Assembly (NCBI GenBank): GCA_019420275.1
Contig: JAHZHN010000002.1
Coordinates: forward strand, 204,285-268,284
Direction of reading: 5' to 3'
DNA from: Clostridiales bacterium
GTDB taxonomy: Bacteria > Bacillota > Clostridia > Lachnospirales > Lachnospiraceae
Length of the DNA: 64,000 bases
The notes under the pieces were generated by a model. It was not told the origin of the DNA and ran no database searches. It was given only the letters and a program-made list of their open reading frames with translations. A program made the position numbers and the translations under genes. This document shows positions 56,160 to 64,000 of the stretch, in pieces; position 1 is the stretch's first letter, and each line of letters opens with the position of its first letter.

Positions 56160-57515
56160 ATGGAAAATATTACAATTCAAGACATTTTAAAAGCAACTGG
56201 CGGCACCCTGCTGTGCGGTGATCCATCTATGAAGATTGACCGGATCAGCACCAATTCCAAGGAAATGGGACCGAACACTTTATTTGTTCCGATCATCGGG
56301 GAACGAGTCGACGCCCACGTTTTTATTTCAAGCGCTCTGGAAGGCGGCGGTGCCTGCCTGACTCAGGAACACGAAGAAGCATCCGGCGATGCTCCTTATA
56401 TTAAGGTTCCCGATACTTTGAAAGCCATGCAGCAGATTGCTGCTTATTACCGGGATAAAATGTCTCTTCCGATCATCGGAGTTACAGGAAGTGTCGGCAA
56501 AACAACCACTCGTGAGATGATTGCCCATGTACTCAGAGGAAAATATAAAGTTTTTGAAACCATCGGAAACCAAAACAGTCAGGTTGGCGTTCCTCTAACC
56601 CTGGATCATCTGTCTTCCAGCGATGAAATCGGCGTCCTGGAGATGGGCATGAGCGAACCAGGGCAGATCACAACCCTGGGTAAAATCATCCATCCGAATA
56701 TGGGCGTTGTCACTAATATAGGCGTATCTCATATTGAAATGATGGGATCCCGCGACAACATCTGCCGCGAAAAACTGGATATCCAGAATGGTCTTCCAAA
56801 AGACGGCACCCTCTTGTTAAACGGCGACAATGACATGATCCGTAAACATTTATCTTACGTTAAGAAGCCTTATGAATTCTATGGTTTCGCATCGGACTGC
56901 ACTTATCGGGCAGAAGACATCAGGGAGGAGAATGGACAGACTTACTTTTATTTCTGTTACAATGGCAGACGGGAAGAGATAGCCTTAAATGTACTGGGTG
57001 AACACAACGTATCCAACGCCCTGGCCGCCATTGCCATCGGATTAAAATACGAAGTTCCAATGGAAGCCATTAAAAGACAGCTGTCCACATTTTCCGGCCA
57101 GCGCCAGAATATTATCAACACCAAGGGCTATACGATCATTGATGATTCCTATAATGCAAGCCCTGATTCCATGAAGGCAAGCCTTAAGATCCTGTCTGAT
57201 TTTCATGCAGACGGACGTAAGATCGCCGTTCTTTCCGATATGCTGGAACTGGGACCTGATTCGCCTTCCTACCACAAAGAAGTTGGACGCTTTATCGCAT
57301 CCACCAAGGTAACTGATCTTTATATCACAGGCGAATTATCCAAAGAATATATAACTGAGGCAGCTGCCGGAAACCCATCGATCAGAACCCGGCATTTTCC
57401 GTCAAACAGCGATTTGATTGAATTTTTGAAAGGACTTCTTACCGAGGGAGATGTGGTTCTTGTAAAGGCCTCCAACGGTATGAAATTAAAAGAAGTTTCT
57501 GCTGCTCTGATATAA
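56160..57515 (+). CDS. murF: UDP-N-acetylmuramoyl-tripeptide--D-alanyl-D-alanine ligase
   Basis: The 451-residue Mur ligase has an N-terminal UDP-binding domain, the ATP loop VTGSVGKTTTREMI near residue 108, NQNSQVGVPLTL near 142, ISHIE-like VTNIGVSHIEMMGS near 187, and the C-terminal DDSYNASPDSMKASL near 332 with AVLSDMLELGPDS. It adds D-Ala-D-Ala to the peptidoglycan precursor in the cytoplasm. It is the only gene between the 56089 promoter and the T-box region, without ddl or mraY alongside. Confidence 0.96.
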   Translation: MENITIQDILKATGGTLLCGDPSMKIDRISTNSKEMGPNTLFVPIIGERVDAHVFISSALEGGGACLTQEHEEASGDAPYIKVPDTLKAMQQIAAYYRDKMSLPIIGVTGSVGKTTTREMIAHVLRGKYKVFETIGNQNSQVGVPLTLDHLSSSDEIGVLEMGMSEPGQITTLGKIIHPNMGVVTNIGVSHIEMMGSRDNICREKLDIQNGLPKDGTLLLNGDNDMIRKHLSYVKKPYEFYGFASDCTYRAEDIREENGQTYFYFCYNGRREEIALNVLGEHNVSNALAAIAIGLKYEVPMEAIKRQLSTFSGQRQNIINTKGYTIIDDSYNASPDSMKASLKILSDFHADGRKIAVLSDMLELGPDSPSYHKEVGRFIASTKVTDLYITGELSKEYITEAAAGNPSIRTRHFPSNSDLIEFLKGLLTEGDVVLVKASNGMKLKEVSAALI

Positions 57516-57544
57516 ATTGTACCAAAAAATATACATTTTTTCTC

Positions 57545-57573
57545 TTGACATCCTGATTTTCGAGGTCTACAAT
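57545..57573 (+). promoter_or_regulatory. Consensus promoter of the T-box/cstA transcript
   Basis: TTGACA (57545-57550), 17 bases, TACAAT (57568-57573). Transcription would start near 57580, giving a leader of about 370 bases that contains the T-box. Confidence 0.85.
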
Positions 57574-57603
57574 AAGTGCCAACGAAATACAAGAATACAA
57601 AAT

Positions 57604-57869
57604 GCAATGAGCAGGACACGGAAGCTTCGGATTCCTTTTTTCAGAAAGCTGTCGGCTGATGTGAGACAGTAAAAGCCCGTTCCTTTCATCCCCTGCGAGC
57701 AGTCAGCTGAAAATGCGCAGCATAAGTAAGTGGAACCGGATTCCTTCCGTTATCAGGGGACTCATTACAGGATGAGCAAAGAGATTACAGTTGATGTAAT
57801 AAACGAAGTGGTACCGCGGAGAATTTTTCGTCTTCTAAAATGTTGAAGCATTTTAGAAGGCGTTTTTTT
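57604..57869 (+). promoter_or_regulatory. T-box riboswitch controlling cstA
   Basis: The leader contains the conserved T-box sequence GAAGTGGTACCGCGG (57805-57819), whose middle pairs with the tRNA acceptor end. The distal stem I loop features are CAGAAAGCTGTCGGCTGATGTGAGACAG-like (57641-57669). The terminator (57829-57869) competes with the antiterminator. After stem I, TTC at 57685-57687 stands in the specifier position (TTC followed by ATCCCCTGCGAGC), which would read tRNA-Phe. The specifier call is tentative because I aligned it by eye. Uncharged tRNA is expected to permit cstA transcription. Confidence 0.88.
57829..57869 (+). terminator. T-box terminator hairpin
   Basis: CGTCTTCTAAAATG pairs with CATTTTAGAAGGCG around TTGAAG, followed by seven T residues. 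It is 83 bases before the cstA ATG and is the off-state of the riboswitch. Confidence 0.88.
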
Positions 57870-57951
57870 ATTCTTTTGACATCTTATCCTGGCAGATTGT
57901 ATCCGGTGTTTCGTTCATCAATTTATCGAATTTTTTAGAGGAGTGATTAAA

Positions 57952-59649
57952 ATGAATAGTTTAACAATCATTGCCATTGCCATTGTTGCGCTGGCTGCCG
58001 GTTACATCCTTTACGGACGCTGGCTGGCAAAAACATGGGGTATCAATCCGAAAGCTAAGACTCCGGCTTATACTCATGAAGACGGAGAAGATTATGTCCC
58101 GACACCAAAACTTGTTGTATTTTCACATCAGTTTTCTTCCATTGCGGGAGCAGGACCTGTCACCGGACCTATCATCGCTGCCATGTTTGGATGGCTGCCG
58201 GTACTTTTATGGCTGATCATCGGCGGAATCTTCTTCGGTGCTGTCCAGGATTTCTCTTCCCTTTATGCTTCTGTAAAGAATGAAGGAAAATCCATGGGTG
58301 TATTGATTGAAAAATACATTGGAAAAACAGGAAAGAAGCTGTTCCTTTTATTTGCATGGCTGTTTACCCTGCTTGTCATTGCTGCTTTTACAGACATCGT
58401 AGCAAGCACATTTAACGGCTTTACTGCAGACGGAGTCAAAAGCTCACCAAATGCAGCCGCTGCTTCTATTTCCATGCTGTTTATTATTGTTGCCATCTTA
58501 TTCGGCCTTTTCACAAAATATGTAAAACCGAACCAGGTAACCGAGTTTGTAATCGGAATTATTCTCCTGATTGCTATGCTGGCAGTCGGAATTGCCTTCC
58601 CGCTGTATTTTGATAAAAATGTATGGCTTGGCGTTATCATGGCTTACTTATTCCTGGCTTCTGTTATGCCAATGTGGCTTTTGATGCAGCCAAGAGATTA
58701 CTTAAGCACCTTCCTTCTCGTAGGTATGATCATTGGTGCCGTACTGGGCGTTTTCGTTGCCCATCCATCTATGAATCTTCCTGCATTTAACGGATTTACA
58801 GTTTCAGGAAGCAACTTATTCCCTACATTATTTATTACGATCGCCTGCGGTGCCGTTTCCGGATTCCACAGCCTGGTTTCCTCCGGTACATCTTCTAAGA
58901 CAATCAGTAATGAAAAAGATATGCTTTCTGTGGCATATGGATCTCTGATGGTAGAATCCCTTCTGGGTGTTGTTGCCCTGGTCGTTGTAGGTGCCGCTGC
59001 TGTAGGCGGAAAAATGCCGTCTGGTACTCCATTCCAGATTTTCTCTTCCAACGTGGCAGGATTCCTGACACTGCTTGGTATTCCACAGCATGTTGCCACC
59101 TGCTTTATGACGATGTGTGTATCCGCTCTTGCACTGACATCTCTGGATTCTGTTGCTCGTATCGGCCGTATGTCATTCCAGGAATTATTCTTAGGAGAGG
59201 CCGCTGACGGATCCGATTTAACGGGAATCCGTAAATTATTTGCAAACAAATATTTTGCAACTGTAATTACACTTGTATTTGGCTTCTTATTATGTCTCGG
59301 CGGATACAATAATGTATGGCCATTATTCGGAGCTGCCAACCAGCTTCTTGCATCTTTAGTACTGATCGCTATTTCCGTCTTCCTGTTAACAACCGGAAGA
59401 AAAGGATGGATGCTGTACGCTCCAATGTGCATCATGCTGATCGTTACTTTCACAGCTCTGGTTCAGGCTGTCATCGGCATCTTTACAAAGATCTTCGTTA
59501 CCGGAGGATTTGTATTTATGATCGACGGACTCCAGCTAATCGTAGCACTGCTCCTGATGGCACTGGGACTTATGGTTGCTGTTTCCTGCTTTAAGAAACT
59601 GTTCCATAAAACCAAGAGCGAAACTCATGAGCCTGTCACAGCAAAATAA
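57952..59649 (+). CDS. cstA: CstA family transporter (peptide/pyruvate type)
   Basis: The 565-residue membrane protein has about 15 hydrophobic helices. CstA motifs near the start are YILYGRWLAKTWGINPKAKT, FSHQFSSIAGAGPVTGP and FFGAVQDFSSLYASVKNEG, and GAANQLLASLVL appears in the C-terminal half. It lacks the long C-terminal cytoplasmic domain of the E. coli protein (about 700 residues). The family imports small peptides or pyruvate during carbon starvation. The start at 57952 follows AGAGGAG by nine bases; the GTG at 57943 is too close to that site. Control by an amino-acid T-box suggests a role in amino-acid or peptide acquisition. Confidence 0.92.
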   Translation: MNSLTIIAIAIVALAAGYILYGRWLAKTWGINPKAKTPAYTHEDGEDYVPTPKLVVFSHQFSSIAGAGPVTGPIIAAMFGWLPVLLWLIIGGIFFGAVQDFSSLYASVKNEGKSMGVLIEKYIGKTGKKLFLLFAWLFTLLVIAAFTDIVASTFNGFTADGVKSSPNAAAASISMLFIIVAILFGLFTKYVKPNQVTEFVIGIILLIAMLAVGIAFPLYFDKNVWLGVIMAYLFLASVMPMWLLMQPRDYLSTFLLVGMIIGAVLGVFVAHPSMNLPAFNGFTVSGSNLFPTLFITIACGAVSGFHSLVSSGTSSKTISNEKDMLSVAYGSLMVESLLGVVALVVVGAAAVGGKMPSGTPFQIFSSNVAGFLTLLGIPQHVATCFMTMCVSALALTSLDSVARIGRMSFQELFLGEAADGSDLTGIRKLFANKYFATVITLVFGFLLCLGGYNNVWPLFGAANQLLASLVLIAISVFLLTTGRKGWMLYAPMCIMLIVTFTALVQAVIGIFTKIFVTGGFVFMIDGLQLIVALLLMALGLMVAVSCFKKLFHKTKSETHEPVTAK

Positions 59650-59675
59650 AAAGAGGCTTTACTCTTGATCAAATA

Positions 59676-59724
59676 AAAAGGGAGAAGCACGGATCCTTCG
59701 CAGTGATCTGTGCTTCTCCCTTTT
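59676..59724. terminator. Bidirectional terminator between cstA and the NSS symporter gene
   Basis: AAAAGGGAGAAGCAC pairs with GTGCTTCTCCCTTTT over 15 bases, with a GATC inner stem; flanking A and T runs serve both strands of the convergent pair. Confidence 0.9.
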
Positions 59725-59740
59725 CCATCTTTATTTTTTA

Positions 59741-61111
59741 TCACAAAAATTTATCTACATAACCCTGAATCAGCAAAAATATTACGATCAAAGGCAGGAT
59801 ATAAGTGACATATCTCCTTGCCCACTTCGGGAATTGGATTCCTTTTCCCTCATTTGCTTCCGCAAGGAAATTCTCCCATCCCCATCCGTACCGTGTAACA
59901 CAAAACAGCAGATAGATCAAGGATCCAAACGGCAGGATGTTATTGCTGACAATAAAATCTTCCAAATCCTGTATTGTTGTTCCCGCTCCAAGCGGTTCAA
60001 TAAAACTTAAAACATTAAATCCAAGAGCACAAGGCAGTGATAAGATTGTAATAATGACTGCATTAAATGCAATCGCTTTCTTTAAATCCCATCCCCAGAG
60101 ATCCTGGGCAAAAGAAATAATATTCTGAAAAACCGCAATAATCGTAGATAATGCCGCAAATGTCATAAACAGGAAAAACAAAGCTCCCCAGATCCTGCTT
60201 CCCGGCATCTCATTAAATACATTCGGCAGTGTGATAAATACCAGCTTTGGGCCGCTGTCCGCACTTACTCCAAATGCAGAACAGGCAGGCAGAATTACAA
60301 GACCTGACATCAGTGCTACCAGAGTATCCAGAACACCGACACTGATGGCCTCTCCGGTCAGTCTCCTGCTTTTATCAATATAACTTCCAAAAATTGCAAT
60401 AGCTCCGATTCCAAGGCTTAAGGTAAAAAAGGCCTGTCCCATGGCCGCCGAAACTACTGTCATAATTCCCTGCTCCTTCATCGCCTGAAAATTTGGCACA
60501 AGATAAAATTTTAATCCTTCGTCTGCACCTGGAAGGGTAACACTTCGAACGATCAAGATTATGATTACAACAAACAGACATGACATCATAACTGTTGTAA
60601 TCTTTTCCACACCATTTTGAAGTCCCCCGGAACATACCAAAAATCCAAGAGCAATCACAACAAGCATCCAGAAAATCTGAAGTCCCGGATTTGCCATCAT
60701 ATTATTAAAGATTCCTTCTACCTGAGATGTTGTTTTCTGTACAAAGTCTCCTTTCAGCATCTTGAAAAAATAACATAGCATCCATCCTGTGATCACCGTA
60801 TAAAACATCATCAGCAGATAGTTTCCTGCCATTCCAATATAACTGTACCAATGCCATTTGCTGCCTTTTGGTTCCAGTTCCTGAAAAGACAGGGCAATAC
60901 TTCTCTGGCTGGCCCGGCCCACAGAATATTCCATCACCAGAATCGGAAGTCCTAAGATCAAAAGGAAGAATAAATATACCAGCACAAACGCTGCTCCCCC
61001 ATACTGTCCCGTAATATACGGAAAACGCCAGACATTTCCCAATCCAATAGCACATCCCGCTGAGATCAGAATGAACCCAATCCTGGATGAAAATTTTTCT
61101 CTCTTTTCCAC
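59741..61111 (-). CDS. Sodium-dependent neurotransmitter-symporter family (NSS/SNF) transporter
   Basis: The 456-residue protein has twelve hydrophobic helices and the NSS signature RIGFILISAGCAIGLGNVWRFPYITGQYGGAAF near the N-terminus, in which the unwound first helix holds sodium and substrate. AFFTLSLGIGAIAIFGSY in helix 6 also fits. Bacterial members (LeuT, TnaT, MhsT) import hydrophobic amino acids. The start is taken as GTG at 61111, five bases after GAGGAGG; longer readings have no ribosome site. It is convergent with cstA. Confidence 0.92.
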   Translation of the reverse strand: MEKREKFSSRIGFILISAGCAIGLGNVWRFPYITGQYGGAAFVLVYLFFLLILGLPILVMEYSVGRASQRSIALSFQELEPKGSKWHWYSYIGMAGNYLLMMFYTVITGWMLCYFFKMLKGDFVQKTTSQVEGIFNNMMANPGLQIFWMLVVIALGFLVCSGGLQNGVEKITTVMMSCLFVVIIILIVRSVTLPGADEGLKFYLVPNFQAMKEQGIMTVVSAAMGQAFFTLSLGIGAIAIFGSYIDKSRRLTGEAISVGVLDTLVALMSGLVILPACSAFGVSADSGPKLVFITLPNVFNEMPGSRIWGALFFLFMTFAALSTIIAVFQNIISFAQDLWGWDLKKAIAFNAVIITILSLPCALGFNVLSFIEPLGAGTTIQDLEDFIVSNNILPFGSLIYLLFCVTRYGWGWENFLAEANEGKGIQFPKWARRYVTYILPLIVIFLLIQGYVDKFL

Positions 61112-61177
61112 AATTTCCTCCTCGCTTTCCTTTCTTTTTCCACAGAGGGTTATTGTAACATATCTGGTCAAAAAAGC

Positions 61178-62533
61178 CTATCTCTTTTCCGGAAAACAAA
61201 AGAAAAAGACACTTCCCTTTCCTTTCTGACTTTTTACCTGTATTTGACCTTCGTGTACTTTTACGATCCACTTTACCATAGAAAGGCCCAGTCCGGTTCC
61301 TTCCTCTTTTCCTCTGCTTTTATCTTCCCGATAAAAACGATTCCATATTTTATCCAGATGCTCCTGTCCAATTCCAATTCCATCATCTTCTACTTCCCCA
61401 TTGACTTTTCCGTCTCTTTCAAACACTCGAACCCAAATATTTCCGCCTTCCTTTCCATAAAGGATCGCATTCTGAATCAGATTCATCATCATCCGCATCA
61501 AAAGCGTCTGATCTCCCCGCACTATTTGATCTTCTTGTATGTCCACATGGATTGAAATTCCCCGTTTATCCGCCTGACTCTCCATCTCTTCTGAAACAAT
61601 CTCTGCCAGCATTCCAAAATCCACATCCTCAAACAGCTCCGGATCTGCCATCTTCTCCTCTCTGGCAATCATAAGCATCTGTGATACAAGGGCAGACATT
61701 TTTTTAGCCTGCCGCAGCATGACCTGAACTTCCTCTTTCTGTTCCTGGGTAAGCTTTCCGTGCTCCAGAAGATATTCACATTGAGATATCAAAACAGACA
61801 CCGGTGTCCTCAGTTCATGGGATGCATCTGACGCAAACTGTTTTTCCTTTTCAAAGGATTTCTGCAGCCTCTCAAACATCTCATTAAACCGCTCTGTCAG
61901 ATGATACATCTCATCTTGGACTTTTGGAAGCGGAAGTCTCTGGCTCAGGTCATCTCCGCCGCTGATATGATCCGCCCTCTCACATATATCGTCCACTGGA
62001 CGCAGGGCACGTTTCGTCATGAAATATCCAACTACCCCGATCAGCAAAACAATACCTGGGAACAAGATCAGCAGTGCCCTCCTGGCCATCATAAGAAATG
62101 TTTCCATATTATGAATCGACGTAATCCCCCGAACCCATAAGACTTTTCCATTTCCGTAGGAATAAGCTGCGTCATATATCATCCACTGCTTTTGATCGTT
62201 CTCCACAACCCGTGCATTATGGGACTGCAGTGCGGTCTGGCTTGGAAAATCAACGGGCATACTTCCGTACAGAAGATGTCCATCCTGATCGTATACACAA
62301 AACATTATGCCGTCATCATAAAATTCTGTATCTCCGTCCATATAAAAAGTGTTATCCTGAAAGCGAATGTTTCCCACAAAGCCAGTCACCGCCCCCTGAA
62401 CTTCTTCCTCTGTCACAGACAAACCAGTTATATTTGTAAAAATAAAGATGCCTGCCAAAACAATTCCGAGAATAACCGAGAGGATTCCTGTATACCACAG
62501 GGTCACTTTCATCTTAATCGAACATTTTCTCAT
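61178..62533 (-). CDS. Sensor histidine kinase
   Basis: The 451-residue kinase has two membrane helices (about 9-31 and 150-175) flanking an extracellular domain of about 120 residues, then a HAMP region (RPVDDICERADHISGGDDLSQR). The phosphorylated His is in ASDASHELRTPVSVL near residue 245, and an HATPase domain follows with LIQNAILYG (N box), EDDGIGIG (G1) and GTGLGLSMVKWIV (G2). It pairs with the response regulator upstream, sharing an ATGA start/stop overlap. The signal is unknown; the extracellular part has no recognisable ligand motif. Confidence 0.95.
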   Translation of the reverse strand: MRKCSIKMKVTLWYTGILSVILGIVLAGIFIFTNITGLSVTEEEVQGAVTGFVGNIRFQDNTFYMDGDTEFYDDGIMFCVYDQDGHLLYGSMPVDFPSQTALQSHNARVVENDQKQWMIYDAAYSYGNGKVLWVRGITSIHNMETFLMMARRALLILFPGIVLLIGVVGYFMTKRALRPVDDICERADHISGGDDLSQRLPLPKVQDEMYHLTERFNEMFERLQKSFEKEKQFASDASHELRTPVSVLISQCEYLLEHGKLTQEQKEEVQVMLRQAKKMSALVSQMLMIAREEKMADPELFEDVDFGMLAEIVSEEMESQADKRGISIHVDIQEDQIVRGDQTLLMRMMMNLIQNAILYGKEGGNIWVRVFERDGKVNGEVEDDGIGIGQEHLDKIWNRFYREDKSRGKEEGTGLGLSMVKWIVKVHEGQIQVKSQKGKGSVFFFCFPEKR

Positions 62534-63204
62534 GATTCTTCCCTCAATACATATCCGGCGCCTCTCACCGTATGAATCAGTTTCTGGTCAAATCCTTCAT
62601 CAATTTTTTTCCTTAGATATCGTATATAGACATCAATCACATTGGAGCCGCCTTCAAAATCATAATTCCATGCATTCTGTTCAATCTGGCTCCTGGACAG
62701 GACTACATTCTGATTTCTCATCAGGCATTCCAGCACCATAAATTCCTTGGCCGACAGATTGATTTCTTTTCCTGCCCTCCATACCTGCTTCGTATCCCGA
62801 TCTAAGATCAAATCTGCAATTTCAAGCCGATTAGATATATACTGAGGCTTCCTCCGCATCATAACCCGGATTCTTGCCAGCAGCTCATCAAAGGCAAAAG
62901 GTTTGACCAGATAATCATCCGCTCCTAAATCCAGCCCTTTTACCCTGTCCTCAATCCCATCTCTGGCTGTCAGCATAAGAATTGGCGTATCATCCCCTTT
63001 GTCCCGGACTTCTTTTAATATCGTCAGACCATCCTTTCCCGGCACCATAATATCAAGAATCATGCCGTCATAAGAAGCCATCTCAATATAATCCATGGCT
63101 TCCAGTCCGTCCTTACAGGCATCTACGCTGTAATTCTCTTTTTCCAGTCTCTTTTTTAAGATTTCTCTCAAATCTTTTTCATCTTCTACAATTAATAATC
63201 TCAT
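62530..63204 (-). CDS. OmpR/PhoB family response regulator
   Basis: The 224-residue protein has a receiver domain with the acidic pair in IVEDEKDL, the phosphorylated Asp in YDGMILDIMVPGKDG near residue 51, the conserved Thr in LMLTARDG and Lys in DDYLVKPFAFDE. A winged-helix DNA-binding domain follows (GKEINLSAKEFMVLECLMRNQ ... YIRYLRKKID). The ATG at 63204 lacks a ribosome site and sits nine bases after a TATAAT, so the mRNA may be leaderless. A divergent lipoprotein gene starts 133 bases away and is a probable target. Confidence 0.94.
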   Translation of the reverse strand: MRLLIVEDEKDLREILKKRLEKENYSVDACKDGLEAMDYIEMASYDGMILDIMVPGKDGLTILKEVRDKGDDTPILMLTARDGIEDRVKGLDLGADDYLVKPFAFDELLARIRVMMRRKPQYISNRLEIADLILDRDTKQVWRAGKEINLSAKEFMVLECLMRNQNVVLSRSQIEQNAWNYDFEGGSNVIDVYIRYLRKKIDEGFDQKLIHTVRGAGYVLREES

Positions 63205-63213
63205 AATGTACTT

Positions 63214-63219
63214 ATTATA
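63214..63219 (-). promoter_or_regulatory. -10 element of the two-component operon, close to the start codon
   Basis: TATAAT on the minus strand is only nine bases from the ATG at 63204; a TTTATG lies 17 bases upstream as a possible -35. Transcription would begin two or three bases before, or at, the start codon. Confidence 0.6.
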
Positions 63220-63337
63220 ATACAATTTAAAATTATCATAAATATATTTCTTTTTTTAATTTTATTTTAATCTTTGGGCATTATGATAAAGACAACATAA
63301 AACAAATCCAATAAAAGAATAAAAAGGAGGAATTCTT

Positions 63338-63850
63338 ATGAAAAAAGTATTATTGTTCTTAGTATTTACCTTAATGGCAGGTCTTGCACTTACCGGATGT
63401 TCTCAGAATGACAACGGAAATGCAGAAGCGACTACAACACAGGATATTGCCACAGAAGCAGCAAACAGCGATGCAAAAGATGATGCGGATGATACCAGTG
63501 CCACAACGGCAGAAAAAGCAGCTTCTACAACAGCTCAAAACAGCAACAATGGTTCTTATGATTTCTCTTCTTATGAGGAACGCATTGAATCTGTAACAAA
63601 AGAAGTAAACAACGCAAAAACCAGCAAAAATACCAACACAAATCAGGATCGCTTCTTCGCTTTAAAACAGAAGATCAATGCGATTGAAAACGATCTGGAT
63701 TCTCTGGATGACACTTTTGAACATTCTTATGAATCTGGCGACATGACATTTGATACGTATAAGAGCAGAGAACGCTCCATCGAAAAATTAGAAGATCAGC
63801 TGGATCTGGCAGAAGATGCCTTAGAAAATAAATTTGGAATTGATGATTAA
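63338..63850 (+). CDS. Small lipoprotein with coiled-coil domain, unknown function
   Basis: The 170-residue product has a lipoprotein signal (MKKVLLFLVFTLMAGLALTGCS; Cys at residue 21) and an Ala/Thr/Asp-rich linker of about 50 residues. A helical domain follows (FALKQKINAIENDLDSLDD ... IEKLEDQLDLAEDALE) that looks like a two-helix coiled coil. AAAAGGAGG precedes the ATG at 63338. Divergent placement beside the response-regulator gene suggests regulation by, or signalling to, that system (inference). Confidence 0.8.
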   Translation: MKKVLLFLVFTLMAGLALTGCSQNDNGNAEATTTQDIATEAANSDAKDDADDTSATTAEKAASTTAQNSNNGSYDFSSYEERIESVTKEVNNAKTSKNTNTNQDRFFALKQKINAIENDLDSLDDTFEHSYESGDMTFDTYKSRERSIEKLEDQLDLAEDALENKFGIDD

Positions 63851-63879
63851 AAGGTACCTTATATAATTCTCATAAAAAA

Positions 63880-63911
63880 AGAAGCATCCATGCAAGGATG
63901 CCTCTTTTTTT
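63880..63911 (+). terminator. Intrinsic terminator after the lipoprotein gene
   Basis: GCATCC pairs with GGATGC around ATGCAAG-type loop bases, followed by TCTTTTTTTT; located about 30 bases after the stop. It also faces the tRNA-Thr gene transcribed from the other strand. Confidence 0.8.
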
Positions 63912-63944
63912 GCCGTAAACAGCGCAGATACGCCATTTCTTATA

Positions 63945-64000
63945 AGCCGAAAATCGGACTTGAACCGACGACCCCTTCATTACGAGTGAAGTGCTCTACC
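63945..64000 (-). tRNA. tRNA-Thr (anticodon CGT), 3' part only
   Basis: The minus strand reads the D-arm end, anticodon stem-loop CTTCA-CTCGTAA-TGAAG (anticodon CGT), the T-arm GTCGG-TTCGAGT-CCGAT and the acceptor strand TTTCGGC with discriminator T. The 5' acceptor strand and part of the D-arm lie beyond the window. Confidence 0.9.

Noticed and set aside
58698..59453. A minus-strand open frame of about 251 codons inside cstA
   Set aside because: The plus-strand CstA frame has many membrane helices and family motifs; the antisense product has no recognisable features.

Overview
The window looks like a chromosomal stretch from a low-to-medium-GC anaerobic Firmicute, most probably a gut Lachnospiraceae (class Clostridia). 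Support comes from AGGAGG-type ribosome sites, hybrid cluster protein (Hcp), a T-box leader, a LysRS carrying an extra C-terminal tRNA-binding domain, a BMP-type nucleoside transporter and the order argF-birA-coaX-dusB-greA-lysS. The species cannot be named from the sequence. Most genes lie on the minus strand. No CRISPR array, insertion sequence, prophage or rRNA is visible. One tRNA (Thr, anticodon CGT) is cut by the right edge.

Region by region: 1-0.9 kb holds two overlapping membrane-protein genes of unknown role. 1.0-2.1 kb holds a secreted SH3-NlpC/P60 wall hydrolase with WalR-like boxes at its promoter. 2.1-4.4 kb holds a DUF3737 beta-helix gene, a decayed MATE transporter, a flavodoxin lipoprotein and a C-terminal remnant of a second flavodoxin. 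4.5-11.3 kb is the most unusual part. It is a tightly packed eight-gene operon of DUF2997, a membrane protein with a helix-hairpin-helix tail, a NrdG-like radical SAM protein, a Ycf46-like AAA+ ATPase, a DUF1257/Ycf35-like protein, a macrodomain with an extra C-terminal module, a vWA protein and an ADP-ribosylglycohydrolase. 11.4-14.8 kb holds bioB with a probable BirA operator, a metallophosphoesterase and xylulokinase. 14.9-16.7 kb is a small RNA-repair-like operon (RlaP-type nucleotidyltransferase, KptA 2'-phosphotransferase, zinc-ribbon protein).

16.8-29.3 kb is one long nucleoside salvage operon. It runs udp, cdd, deoB, a BMP lipoprotein with its ABC ATPase and two permeases, guanine deaminase, a Crp/Fnr regulator, purine nucleoside phosphorylase, adenosine deaminase, deoC and a YgjV-like/acetyltransferase-like fusion. 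Together these import nucleosides, deaminate and phosphorolyse them, and feed deoxyribose phosphate to glycolysis. 29.4-33.4 kb pairs hcp with a divergent operon of a Crp/Fnr regulator, two alkylguanine transferase-type proteins and 3-methyladenine glycosylase I, which suggests joint handling of nitrosative stress and DNA alkylation. 33.5-38.6 kb holds an AIM24 protein, an ECF sigma/anti-sigma pair whose sigma gene has an in-frame TGA and no ATG start, a nitrilase behind a promoter-terminator leader, and a LysR regulator.

38.6-45.3 kb is housekeeping (lysS, greA, dusB, coaX, a small unknown gene, birA, argF). 45.3-56.1 kb holds an SGNH hydrolase, a polar amino-acid ABC transporter, SPFH and NfeD membrane proteins, a SpoU-type RNA methyltransferase, pfkA, dnaE and a lipoprotein. 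56.1-64 kb holds murF, a CstA transporter under a T-box riboswitch (possible Phe specifier), an NSS symporter, a two-component system whose regulator may be read from a leaderless mRNA, a divergent lipoprotein and the partial tRNA-Thr.
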